A stretch of DNA of 64,000 nt. Origin: UBA2638 sp046293135 (GTDB taxonomy: Bacteria > Pseudomonadota > Alphaproteobacteria > Micavibrionales > Micavibrionaceae). The translations under genes and the position numbers were made by a program. Below the pieces are notes generated by a model that was not told the DNA's origin, searched no databases, and worked only from the letters and a program-made list of their open reading frames with translations. The DNA lies in contig JBKBPR010000002.1 in assembly GCA_046293135.1 (NCBI GenBank), positions 434,001 to 498,000 on the forward strand, read 5' to 3'. This document shows, in pieces, positions 50,516-59,181 of the stretch. Positions within the stretch are counted from its first letter, which is position 1. Each line of letters begins with the position of its first letter.

Positions 50516-51643
50516 TTAAACCGCTTCCAGCACCGTTGCGATGCCCTGACCGCCGCCGATACACATGGTCGCAAGGGCGTATTTTTTGCCTTCGGATTTC
50601 AACAGGCTCGCCGCCTTACCCGTAATGCGCACGCCCGATGTGCCGAGCGGATGCCCTAAGGCAATCGCCCCGCCATGCAAATTGACCTTGGCCTCATCAA
50701 CGCCGAGATCTTTCAGCACCGATAAGCCTTGCGCGGCAAAGGCTTCGTTCAGCTCCCAAATATCAATATCGCCGACCGATAGACCCGCGCGCTCCAAAGC
50801 CTTTTTGGTTGCGGGAACGGGGCCGATGCCCATAATTTCCGCAGCGCAGCCCGCCACCGCCATCGATTTAATCCGCGCCAGTTTCGGCAGGCCGTGCTTG
50901 TCGGCATAAGCTTCGCTGGCAACCAGAACCGCCGCCGAGCCGTCAGTGAGGGGCGAGGACGTCGCCGCTGTTACTGTGCCGTCTTTGTCAAAGGCCGGAG
51001 AGAGTGTCGCCAGCTTTTCGGTAGAGGAATCCGGACGAATTGTGCCATCCGCCTTGATCTCGCCGATCGGCACGATTTCAGAGCCAAATCCGCCCGACAG
51101 CGCGGCGCGTGCCGCTTTGTGATGCGAGGATACGGCAAAGCGTTCTTGCTCGGCGCGGGAAATATCATATTTTTTGGCGAGGTTTTCCGCCGTTTCACCC
51201 ATCGAGATATAAGCCTGCGGATAGGATTTATAAAGCGCTGGATTGGGCATCGGGTTAAACCCGCCCATCGGAATGCGGCTCATTGATTCAACCCCTGCGG
51301 CGATAAAGACCTCACCCGCACCGGCCGCAATCGCGCCCGCCGCCATGTGGATTGTGCTCATGGAAGAGCCGCAGAATCGGTTGAGCGTTGCGCCCGCAAC
51401 CGAAATCGGCAATCCGGCGATATTGACGACCAGCCGCGCGATATTAAAACCTTGCTCGGCTTCGGGAAAGGCGCAGCCCATCAGCAAATCTTCGATATCT
51501 TCGGGCTTGACCTTGGTATCCTCAACCAGCGCCTTGATAACCGCAGCCGCCATATCATCGGGGCGCACCCGCGCCAACTCGCCCTTATTCGCAAAATGCA
51601 TTGGGGAGCGCTTAAAACCGCAAATTACAACAGATTTTTCCAT
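50516..51643 (-). CDS. fadA: acetyl-CoA acyltransferase (thiolase)
   Basis: The protein has 375 residues. The acyl-binding Cys is in NRFCGSSMSTIHMAAGAI, the catalytic His in GGAIALGHPLGTSGVR and the second Cys in ATMCIGGGQGIA. It cleaves 3-oxoacyl-CoA to acetyl-CoA and shortened acyl-CoA in beta-oxidation, or acts in the synthetic direction. It is encoded 1.2 kb upstream of the HAD/ECH gene on the same strand, with the SbtA gene reversed between them. Starts at ATG 51643. Confidence 0.93.
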   Translation of the reverse strand: MEKSVVICGFKRSPMHFANKGELARVRPDDMAAAVIKALVEDTKVKPEDIEDLLMGCAFPEAEQGFNIARLVVNIAGLPISVAGATLNRFCGSSMSTIHMAAGAIAAGAGEVFIAAGVESMSRIPMGGFNPMPNPALYKSYPQAYISMGETAENLAKKYDISRAEQERFAVSSHHKAARAALSGGFGSEIVPIGEIKADGTIRPDSSTEKLATLSPAFDKDGTVTAATSSPLTDGSAAVLVASEAYADKHGLPKLARIKSMAVAGCAAEIMGIGPVPATKKALERAGLSVGDIDIWELNEAFAAQGLSVLKDLGVDEAKVNLHGGAIALGHPLGTSGVRITGKAASLLKSEGKKYALATMCIGGGQGIATVLEAV

Positions 51644-51882
51644 GGTCTTTAATCCTTATGTTCCTCATATAGCCCGCATGAACTATACGAAATAAAAAAA
51701 TTCAGCGTGAATAGCTTATAATGATACGGCTGCGCGGTCTATGGCTTTCATCGGGGTTATCGATATTTTCACGGGCTTATGGCATTTATAAGCGAAAGCG
51801 TGATTGACAAGCCATATAAAATCATGCAGCAATTTAGAGTGCATAAATGCAAGTGACAGTGCAGTAAATAAGGAGATTGCTC

Positions 51883-52761
51883 GTGGTTGCCCAACCTCAA
51901 ATCGACCCACGCGGATTAAAGAGAATTTGTACCAATTGCGGTAACCGTTTTTATGATCTCAATAAACGCCCGATCGTTTGCCCGTCCTGCAAAACAGAAT
52001 TTACTGGTGAGATTAAGCTCAAATCCAGACGTGGCCGCGCCGCTTCCAATGACACTGCCGATGATCAAATCATCTCACGCCGTTTGGACGATGATGAGGA
52101 CGAGGACGACATTATCATTAAGGATGATGACACACTCAGCCTTGATGATCTTGATGAGGGTGATGATGACAGCGATGATGATGATGCGATGGATCTCGAT
52201 GATGATATCGGCGATCTTGATGATCTCGAACCAGATGCTGATGATATTGACGACCTCGAAGAGGTTGATGAGATAGAAGAGCCCGATATGGACGAGGAGG
52301 AGGAAGATAGCCCTCCGGTGTCCAAAGCCTCCAGCGCCAAGGCAAAATCAGCCAAAGCCAATTCGTCAGCAAAAAAGCCGACGAAAAGCGAAAAAAAAAT
52401 CAGCGCCGAAAAAAAAATAACAAAAAAGACTGAAAAAAAGTCAGGAAATTCTAAAAATACGGATAATAAAGCCAAGGGTAAAACAGCGGCAACGGCCAAG
52501 CCCGCTAAGCCTTCCAAGTCCGCTGCCAAGCCAGCGGCGAAAAAACCTGCGGCCAAGGTGACTCCCAAGAAGGCGGTTGCGAAACCAGCAGCGAAAAAAG
52601 CAGCCGTGAAAAAGCCTGTGGCAAAAGCACCCGCAAAGAAAACAGCGGCGAAGCCTGCCGCAAAAAAGCCCGCTCCTAAAGCAAAACCCGCTGCAAAAAA
52701 ACCAGTGGCGAAAGTAGCGGCGAAAAAACCTGTGGCCAAGCCCGTGAAAAAGAAAAAATAA
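51883..52761 (+). CDS. FYDLN-acid zinc-ribbon protein (TIGR02300 type) with a histone-H1-like tail
   Basis: The protein has 292 residues from GTG 51883, which follows AAGGAG by seven bases; TTG 51877 is less likely. A zinc ribbon (Cys16, Cys19, Cys33, Cys36) holds the signature NRFYDLNKRPIVCPSC. Then comes a long Asp/Glu-rich stretch (about 65-145) and a C-terminal region of about 140 residues built of Lys, Ala and Pro (AAKKPAAK-type repeats), resembling histone H1 tails. Typical family members are 110-150 residues and end in the acidic part. The role is unknown; a nucleic-acid-binding role for the tail is inference. prmA follows after 15 bases. Confidence 0.9.
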   Translation: MVAQPQIDPRGLKRICTNCGNRFYDLNKRPIVCPSCKTEFTGEIKLKSRRGRAASNDTADDQIISRRLDDDEDEDDIIIKDDDTLSLDDLDEGDDDSDDDDAMDLDDDIGDLDDLEPDADDIDDLEEVDEIEEPDMDEEEEDSPPVSKASSAKAKSAKANSSAKKPTKSEKKISAEKKITKKTEKKSGNSKNTDNKAKGKTAATAKPAKPSKSAAKPAAKKPAAKVTPKKAVAKPAAKKAAVKKPVAKAPAKKTAAKPAAKKPAPKAKPAAKKPVAKVAAKKPVAKPVKKKK

Positions 52762-52776
52762 AAAGACCTTTTCGTT

Positions 52777-53679
52777 TTGTATAGAGCGCAGCTTACGATA
52801 CCCCAAGAATGGCGCGATGCCGATGTCGCGCAGATTGTCACCGCCTTTGACGATCTGGCGATTGCCAATAGCGTTATCCGCAAAGACCGCCGCGAAAATA
52901 ATCCTTGGCTTGCCGAATGGCTGTTTTCTGAATTGCCGGATAAGGCCGATTTAACGGCGCGGTTGCATATTCACTGCGCGGTTTATGCGCCCGAAATGCC
53001 GCCCCTTCCTGCCCTCACGATTGAAGCCGTGCCTGATGAAAATTGGCTGGAATTGAGCTATGAGGCCAGCCCACCTTTTTCAATCGGCCCGTTTTTTATT
53101 TACGGCTCGCATTTCAAGGGCGATGTTCCGAACGGTCAAACGGGGCTTCTGATTGATGCCGCGACCGCATTCGGATCGGGCGATCACGGCACAACACGCG
53201 GCTGTATTCAGGCGATGTTAGAGCTTAAGGCGCGGGGCATTTGCCCGTGGAATATTCTGGATATGGGTACAGGGTCGGGCATATTGGCGATTGCGGCGTG
53301 GAAGCTCTGGCAAGCGCCGATATTGGCGGTCGATAACGATCCCGAAGCCGTGCGTGTCGCGCAAAAATATCAAAAACTCAACGGCGTATCGGATAAAAGC
53401 GGTTGCATGGAATGCCTGACGGGTGAGGGGTTTTCCGATAGTGCGGTCATTGCCCGCAAGCCGTATGAGTTGATCCTAGCCAATATTCTTGCCGCGCCGC
53501 TGATTGACATGGCGGCCTCGGTGCGGGCGGTCTGTGATACGCCTGGCTATGTCGTGCTTTCCGGCACGCTGGTCTCACAAGCCCACGATGTGCAAAGCGC
53601 TTATGAAGCGCAGGGCTTCACGCTGCAAAACAGGTTTGATATTGAAAACTGGTCAACGCTGGTCATGCAATTGCGCTAG
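52777..53679 (+). CDS. prmA: ribosomal protein L11 methyltransferase
   Basis: The protein has 300 residues. It has the GLLIDAATAFGSGDHGTTRGCI segment, the SAM motif ILDMGTGSGILAIAAWKL and LILANILAAPLIDMA, all typical of PrmA, which trimethylates ribosomal protein L11. The only reasonable start is TTG 52777, since the first internal ATG would remove the N-terminal domain; no strong ribosome-binding site is seen and coupling to the upstream gene is likely. It is convergent with glmS. Confidence 0.9.
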   Translation: MYRAQLTIPQEWRDADVAQIVTAFDDLAIANSVIRKDRRENNPWLAEWLFSELPDKADLTARLHIHCAVYAPEMPPLPALTIEAVPDENWLELSYEASPPFSIGPFFIYGSHFKGDVPNGQTGLLIDAATAFGSGDHGTTRGCIQAMLELKARGICPWNILDMGTGSGILAIAAWKLWQAPILAVDNDPEAVRVAQKYQKLNGVSDKSGCMECLTGEGFSDSAVIARKPYELILANILAAPLIDMAASVRAVCDTPGYVVLSGTLVSQAHDVQSAYEAQGFTLQNRFDIENWSTLVMQLR

Positions 53680-53761
53680 GGTCGTCTAGGCTCTACGCTC
53701 TACGCTTAAAACTCACGCGAAGAAATAATATAATGCAGGCCGCCAAGCGCCTGTATTACAC

Positions 53762-55591
53762 CTATTCCACCGTCACCGATTTGGCGAGATTGCGCGGCTG
53801 ATCGACATCCGTGCCTTTCATCACCGCCACATGATAGGCCAAAAGCTGCACGGGCAGGGCGTATAAAATCGGCGCAACAAACGGATCAACCGCGCCCATT
53901 TCAATCGTCCATGTCGCAAGTTTTTCGAGTTTTTTCGCCCCTTGCGCATCGGAGATCAGAAAAATCTTACCGCCCCGCGCCGCCGCTTCTTGAATATTCG
54001 AAGCCGATTTTTCAAATAGCGGATCATTGGCGGGCGCAATCACGACAATCGGCACATGCTCATCAATCAGGGCGATAGGCCCGTGTTTCATCTCGCCCGA
54101 TGCATAACCTTCGGCGTGGATATAGGAAATTTCCTTGAGCTTGAGAGCGCCTTCGAGCGCAATCGGATACATCGCGCCGCGCCCCAGATACAACACATCC
54201 CGCGCCGCCATAATATCGCTTGCGATTTTCTGGATGGCTTGATCGTGGTTGAGAATTTCCGCAGCCATAGTCGGAACATGGCGCAAGGCTTCGGCGATTT
54301 CCTGCTCCCGCTCGGCGGACAATGTGCCCTTCAACCGCGCCGCCGATAAGGCCATACAGGCCAGAGTTGTGATCTGGGTTGTGAAAGCCTTGGTCGAGGC
54401 AACGCCAATCTCAGGCCCCGCCAGCGTGTGCAGCACAAGATCGGATTCCCGCTCGATCGTGCTTTCGATTGTGTTGACGATCGAGATAATTTTTTGCTGC
54501 TGCGACTTGCAATAGCGCAGGGCTTCGAGTGTGTCGAGCGTCTCCCCGCTTTGTGATACAAAAATCGCAACCCCGCCTTCTGGCATCGGCGCTTCACGGT
54601 AACGAAACTCCGAAGCGACATCAATTTCGCAAGAAACACGCGCCACTTGCTCGAACCAGTATTTCGCAACCATACAGGCATAAAACGCCGTCCCGCAAGC
54701 AACCAGAGTTAGGCGCGGTGCGGCGGCCAAGGCTGCGGCAATATCGGGTTGCATCGAAATTTCACCCGTTGACGGGTGGATATAGGAGTTGAGCGTTTCC
54801 CCGATCACGGCGGGCTGCTCATAAATTTCCTTGAGCATGAAATGGCGATATTCGCCCTTGCCCGTTGTCGCGCCCGATTGCGAGGTCATGCGAATGGGGC
54901 GCTCGATGGGACTGTTATCATTGGTGGTGATTTTGGCTTCCTGCCGCGTCACATAAACGCGGTCGCCATCTTCGAGAAAGCAAATGCGTTTTGTCAGCGG
55001 CGCGAGAGCGTAAGAATCAGAGGCCACGAACATTTCATCATCGCCATACCCCACCGCCAAAGGCGTGCCGTGACGACAACCGATCATCAAATTATGCTCA
55101 CCGGAGAAAATCATCACAATCGCATAAGCGCCCTCCAAACGGTCAAACGTGGCCTTGGCGGCATCATACGGGCTCATGCCCTGCTTGAGATAAAAAGTAC
55201 ATAAATGCGCAATCACCTCAGTATCTGTTTCGGTTTCAAAGCGGAACTGCGCTTGCTCCAGCTCTTCTTTCAGCGCGGCATAATTCTCGATAATTCCGTT
55301 ATGCACAACGGCGACCTTATCGGTGGCGTGCGGGTGGGCGTTGTCTTCGGTCGGGCCGCCATGGGTTGCCCAACGGGTGTGACCGATCCCGACTGTGCCG
55401 CTTAGCGGACTGGATTCAAGCTTTTGTTCCAGATTGGAAAGCTTGCCCGGCGCGCGCATCCGCGTGATGTGACCATTTGAAAGCGTGGCAATTCCCGCAG
55501 AATCATAACCGCGATATTCGAGCCGCCGCAGCCCTTCGACAAGGCGCGGGGCGACATCATTATTGCTCAAAATTCCGATAATTCCGCACAT
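53762..55591 (-). CDS. glmS: glutamine--fructose-6-phosphate aminotransferase (isomerizing)
   Basis: The protein has 609 residues, the normal length. The N-terminal nucleophile Cys2 lies in MCGIIGIL, followed by the class II amidotransferase domain with GHTRWATHG, then two SIS sugar-isomerase domains (about 285-420 and 455-600) and the C-terminal PRNLAKSVTVE. It makes glucosamine-6-phosphate for peptidoglycan and LPS. glmU lies 137 bases upstream on the same strand, so the two probably form one operon. No glmS ribozyme is apparent, as expected in proteobacteria. Confidence 0.98.
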   Translation of the reverse strand: MCGIIGILSNNDVAPRLVEGLRRLEYRGYDSAGIATLSNGHITRMRAPGKLSNLEQKLESSPLSGTVGIGHTRWATHGGPTEDNAHPHATDKVAVVHNGIIENYAALKEELEQAQFRFETETDTEVIAHLCTFYLKQGMSPYDAAKATFDRLEGAYAIVMIFSGEHNLMIGCRHGTPLAVGYGDDEMFVASDSYALAPLTKRICFLEDGDRVYVTRQEAKITTNDNSPIERPIRMTSQSGATTGKGEYRHFMLKEIYEQPAVIGETLNSYIHPSTGEISMQPDIAAALAAAPRLTLVACGTAFYACMVAKYWFEQVARVSCEIDVASEFRYREAPMPEGGVAIFVSQSGETLDTLEALRYCKSQQQKIISIVNTIESTIERESDLVLHTLAGPEIGVASTKAFTTQITTLACMALSAARLKGTLSAEREQEIAEALRHVPTMAAEILNHDQAIQKIASDIMAARDVLYLGRGAMYPIALEGALKLKEISYIHAEGYASGEMKHGPIALIDEHVPIVVIAPANDPLFEKSASNIQEAAARGGKIFLISDAQGAKKLEKLATWTIEMGAVDPFVAPILYALPVQLLAYHVAVMKGTDVDQPRNLAKSVTVE

Positions 55592-55728
55592 CTTAAAATC
55601 ATTCCCTTAGAGTGATAAAACAAAACAAGCTTCGCAACAATAAGACTAGCAACTACGGCGCAAAAGGCCAATCACATTGTCTTACGCTTTGTTTCACGAT
55701 AGAGGGTCTAGAGGGTCTGGGGCTTAAA

Positions 55729-57075
55729 TTATGACGCCGAGTCTTTCTTGCCCTTTTGGTCGCGGAATTTATGCGCCCAGCCTTTATAGATCGAGCCTTT
55801 TTCACGTGCAATCGACAACGCATCGGCGGGAACATCTTCGGTAATCGTTGACCCAGCCGCAACAAACGCACCATCATCAATTTTGAGCGGCGCGACCAGA
55901 TTAACATTCGAGCCGATCATCACATTTTTGCCGATCACGGTTTCATGTTTGCTGAAGCCGTCGAAATTCACGGTGATTGCACCCGCGGAAAAATTGACAT
56001 CCTCGCCCATCAAACAATCGCCGACATAAGCGAGGTGATTGATCTTTGCGCCCTTACCGATTTTGGATTTTTTGATCTCAACGAAATTACCGACGCGTAC
56101 GTCCTCGCCGATTTCGCTGCCGGGGCGCAGGCGGGCAAAAGGGCCGATGGTTGTATTCTTGCCGATATGTGCGCCCTCGATATGGCTGAACGCCTTGATA
56201 TGAACGCCGTCCTCAACGCGGACATCCGCACCGAAAAAGACTGATGGCTCGATCAGAACGCCCGCGGCGATTTTGGTGTCATAATGAAAATAAACGCTTT
56301 GCGGGTCGATCATCCGCACGCCGTTGAGCATATGCGCATCGCGCAGCATATCCATGAAAATCCGCTCATGCTCGGCGAGTTGCAAACGGTCATTCACACC
56401 CCAGACATGATCAATCGGCACGGTGAATACATCAAAGCCGATACCGTCTTCGGCGGCGATTTTCGGCATATCGGTCAGGTAATATTCACCCTGCGCATTA
56501 TTGGTGTCGATCTTGTTCACCCATTCGGCCAGCTTCACCGACGGCACGCAAAAATTCCCGCCATTGCAAACAATAATTTCGCGCTGGTCTTCGGTGCAAT
56601 CGCGCTCCTCGACGATCTCCTCAAGCTGCCCGTCCTCATCCATCACAACACGCCCCAGCCCTGTCGGGTCTGGCGGAATAATCGCCATAACAGAGGGGCT
56701 GTCATGCGCGGCCATATGCGCGAGGACATCAATCGGCACCAGCGGCTCATCCCCCAAAAGGATCAGTACATTGCCCTTGAACCCTTCGAGCGCGGGCAGA
56801 GCCGCCTTAACCGCATCACCTGTGCCGCGGCGCTCCTGCTGGATTACATTGTCACAACCATAGGCGCTTGCAAGCGCCCGCAGCCCCTCCATTTCGGGGC
56901 CGCTTACCACAATAATCTTTTCGGGGGAGGGGGACATTTCGGCGCGCAGACGCTCGATCAAAATTGCGATCATCGGCTGTCCGGCCAGCGTATGCATGAC
57001 TTTGGGCAAGTCGGATTTCATCCGCGTTCCCATACCCGCCGCGAGAATGACTACAGAGAGAGGAAGATTTTGCAT
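55729..57075 (-). CDS. glmU: bifunctional N-acetylglucosamine-1-phosphate uridyltransferase/glucosamine-1-phosphate acetyltransferase
   Basis: The protein has 448 residues. The uridyltransferase domain starts SVVILAAGMGTRMKSDLPKVMH, and the C-terminal half is a left-handed beta-helix of hexapeptide repeats ending in the acetyltransferase region (FSAGAITVNFDGFSKHETVIG). It makes UDP-GlcNAc from GlcN-1-P. It is upstream of glmS. The extreme C-terminus is short and basic. Confidence 0.97.
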   Translation of the reverse strand: MQNLPLSVVILAAGMGTRMKSDLPKVMHTLAGQPMIAILIERLRAEMSPSPEKIIVVSGPEMEGLRALASAYGCDNVIQQERRGTGDAVKAALPALEGFKGNVLILLGDEPLVPIDVLAHMAAHDSPSVMAIIPPDPTGLGRVVMDEDGQLEEIVEERDCTEDQREIIVCNGGNFCVPSVKLAEWVNKIDTNNAQGEYYLTDMPKIAAEDGIGFDVFTVPIDHVWGVNDRLQLAEHERIFMDMLRDAHMLNGVRMIDPQSVYFHYDTKIAAGVLIEPSVFFGADVRVEDGVHIKAFSHIEGAHIGKNTTIGPFARLRPGSEIGEDVRVGNFVEIKKSKIGKGAKINHLAYVGDCLMGEDVNFSAGAITVNFDGFSKHETVIGKNVMIGSNVNLVAPLKIDDGAFVAAGSTITEDVPADALSIAREKGSIYKGWAHKFRDQKGKKDSAS

Positions 57076-57130
57076 GGCGATTGTGTTTCTTAATTACAAC
57101 ATTACAAATTGGTGTTTTATTTTTTACAAA

Positions 57131-57171
57131 TATCTAATTATCCAAATATCTAAGCATCTAAGCATCTAAAT
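57131..57171. repeat. AT-rich ATCTAA/ATCCAA tandem motif
   Basis: Several near-tandem units such as ATCTAATTATCCAA and two exact copies of AGCATCTA fill the gap between glmU and the DUF3108 gene. The run resembles that at 23034-23070. Confidence 0.5.
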
Positions 57172-57174
57172 GTT

Positions 57175-58098
57175 TTAACGCCCGCGCTGATCGGCGACAA
57201 CAATATTCTCACCGCTGCGATATTCCGCCAGATGCATAAACAGCGTACCGAACGCGGTTTTGACCTGAATGCGGACAGGAACAGCCGGAGAGTCAGCGGC
57301 CAGCTGCGCCAGCCAAATGGTCGGCATCATGCCGCGCTCGCGCCCTTGCTCCTGAATAGACATCCAGCCGCGCGGCTTTTCGCGCCATTCCCCTGCAACG
57401 GGCTTGATTTCCAACGTACATTTTCTGGCCTTGCCCTTGAAAATATTATAACGCGAGGATTTTAGCTCCTCTTCGCCCTGATCGCGCATGATTTGCTCAA
57501 AGCGGCGCTTGCCGTCAAAAACCTCGGACGAACCTTCGCATTTTCCGCCCGCCGCCACTTGTTCGAATACAACCAACCCAGCGGTAAAGGCATCAATCGT
57601 GCCTTGGGTCAATTCGTCCTCGACCTCTTTGACTTCCTTAGCCTTGTCATGCTCCTCTACACTATAGCTGATGAAGCTTCCATCGCGGCCATAAAGATAG
57701 GTATTGGTTTCGGTTTCGCCGCGCCATGTTGCAATCGATTGGTGCTTTTCGGGTTGCAAGCGCTCGGCAAGCACCCAACCATCGCTATTGAACGAACCGT
57801 TCCAGGGCGCGAGCCGTCCAAGCATCCCATAGGTCTGCGCGCCCATAAAAATCGAATATCGGCCTTGTTGGGTGTAATCAATCGTAACCTCGGCTTGCAG
57901 CGCGTGAAACCCGCCCGCATATACATCATAAACCATTTGTTGGATTTTTTCCGAAGCGGCCTGCGCGGTTTTAAGCGGCATCAGGGCAGCGCTTACGCAT
58001 ACCCCCAGCCCGATGCTAGCGATACACGCCGCCCGTAACAACGATTTGTGCGCCCATGCCTTGCTTGAACTGTTTAACCGATTGGGCTGTGTCATCAT
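57175..58098 (-). CDS. DUF3108 domain-containing exported protein
   Basis: The protein has 307 residues from ATG 58098, which follows GGAGGAA; tandem ATG at 58095. The signal peptide (about 22-48) ends near KTAQAAS. The DUF3108-like domain has YDVYAGGFHALQAEVTIDY and YGMLGRLAPWNGSFNSDGW. Function is unknown; the family is thought to be periplasmic beta-rich. Its first 28 codons lie inside the end of the upstream FemAB-like gene in another frame, an 83-base overlap. Before glmU on the same strand there is only the AT-rich repeat spacer. Confidence 0.8.
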   Translation of the reverse strand: MMTQPNRLNSSSKAWAHKSLLRAACIASIGLGVCVSAALMPLKTAQAASEKIQQMVYDVYAGGFHALQAEVTIDYTQQGRYSIFMGAQTYGMLGRLAPWNGSFNSDGWVLAERLQPEKHQSIATWRGETETNTYLYGRDGSFISYSVEEHDKAKEVKEVEDELTQGTIDAFTAGLVVFEQVAAGGKCEGSSEVFDGKRRFEQIMRDQGEEELKSSRYNIFKGKARKCTLEIKPVAGEWREKPRGWMSIQEQGRERGMMPTIWLAQLAADSPAVPVRIQVKTAFGTLFMHLAEYRSGENIVVADQRGR

Positions 58099-59071
58099 TC
58101 GTTCCTCCGAGGTCAAAATCACTGATACCATTCTCTTTTAACGTGAGCGCCGCCCGCCACAGCAGCAAATTTTGTGCGCCTAGCTTGCGTCCGTCTTCGC
58201 CCGTCCAACCGATCTGGTAGGTCGCGCTGCGCCCGTGCAGCAATAATAATACACAAGCCACGCTCTGCCCATCTTTAAGTGCATGACCGATCAGCATTTT
58301 TTGCTGCGGCAACATCACCCGCGCCAAAGCCCGTATTGTTTTTACGCTGGCGCCGTTATAACCCTTCTGCGCCTTATCAGTAACGTAGTGTAGCAAAAGC
58401 GTTTGTAAATCATCGGGGTTGAAACTCCAGCGTATATCAATATCACTGTGCTGTTCGGCCTTGGACAATACACCGCGCCAGTTCTTTTTCAAAGCGCTGC
58501 GCAGCGCCGCTTCGGATTGCTCCAGATCCAGCCACAGCGTTTCATAATGCCCGCTCGCACTGCGAAACCTTTTTTGCGTCATGAGTGCTTTAAGCGCCGC
58601 ATCATCTTGCATATTCGGAATAATCCTGTAACGCCGCCCCAGCCGTTTGGGAAATTCCTCCAGCAATGCGCTTAAGAATGCCTCATAATGCGCGATTGTT
58701 CCAAAGCCCTCAAACCACAACGGCGCACGATCAAGCGTGATGGCGTGAAAGGCCTTGCGCGCAAAATCAGCCTCCAGAATTTGCACCAACCCCGCCTCCG
58801 CGCCGTCAATCACGATCAGCCCCCAGCGCCCGCGCATGGAAAGCCGCGGACACATGGCTTGCGCATAGGCGTAAGATTGCAAAATATTCGAGCGTTTGAT
58901 CCGCGCAAAGCGTTCCTCCCATTGCGGCGGGGAAAGGGTGTTCCATGCGATACGGCATTCATGAACAGCCCCATGGGGGGCTGGATGCATAGCTGGATGA
59001 ACAGACGTATGAATGGTCGGATTATCAGTTTGGCGCATTACAAAAGCTTGTTTTTTCTTGCTAAAAATCAT
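58016..59071 (-). CDS. FemAB/GNAT-like acyltransferase
   Basis: The protein has 351 residues from ATG 59071 (a TTG at 59074 is adjacent). The N-terminus has a His/Pro-rich stretch (TIHTSVHPAMHPAPHGAVH). The core shows ILQSYAYAQAM, a double GNAT fold with RGVLSKAEQHSDIDIRW, LLHYVTDKAQKGYNGASVKTI and LLLHGRSATYQIGWTGEDGRKLGAQNLLLW, ending DFDLGGTNDDTAQSVKQFKQGMG, as in FemAB-related peptidyltransferases. Substrate is unknown; peptidoglycan- or lipid-linked aminoacyl transfer is possible. It overlaps the DUF3108 gene by 83 bases and is divergent from dapD. Confidence 0.82.
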   Translation of the reverse strand: MIFSKKKQAFVMRQTDNPTIHTSVHPAMHPAPHGAVHECRIAWNTLSPPQWEERFARIKRSNILQSYAYAQAMCPRLSMRGRWGLIVIDGAEAGLVQILEADFARKAFHAITLDRAPLWFEGFGTIAHYEAFLSALLEEFPKRLGRRYRIIPNMQDDAALKALMTQKRFRSASGHYETLWLDLEQSEAALRSALKKNWRGVLSKAEQHSDIDIRWSFNPDDLQTLLLHYVTDKAQKGYNGASVKTIRALARVMLPQQKMLIGHALKDGQSVACVLLLLHGRSATYQIGWTGEDGRKLGAQNLLLWRAALTLKENGISDFDLGGTNDDTAQSVKQFKQGMGAQIVVTGGVYR

Positions 59072-59181
59072 CAACGCAGTATTTTAACCGCATTCATGAT
59101 GAAGTCGAGAAGATTGCAGCGCTGCAATTTTATATTCGGCTTTATACTATGTATCACATCATTAAACGGAGTTTTTAAAAT

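Noticed and set aside
52441..52761. Mobile or CRISPR-like repeat in the Lys/Ala/Pro-coding region
   Set aside because: The DNA repeats are imperfect and in frame; they reflect low-complexity protein sequence.
52065..52883. 272-codon minus-strand frame opposite the FYDLN gene
   Set aside because: It is the antisense shadow of the Lys/Ala/Asp repeats, giving Phe/Ala and Ser runs; the plus strand has the zinc ribbon and family signature.
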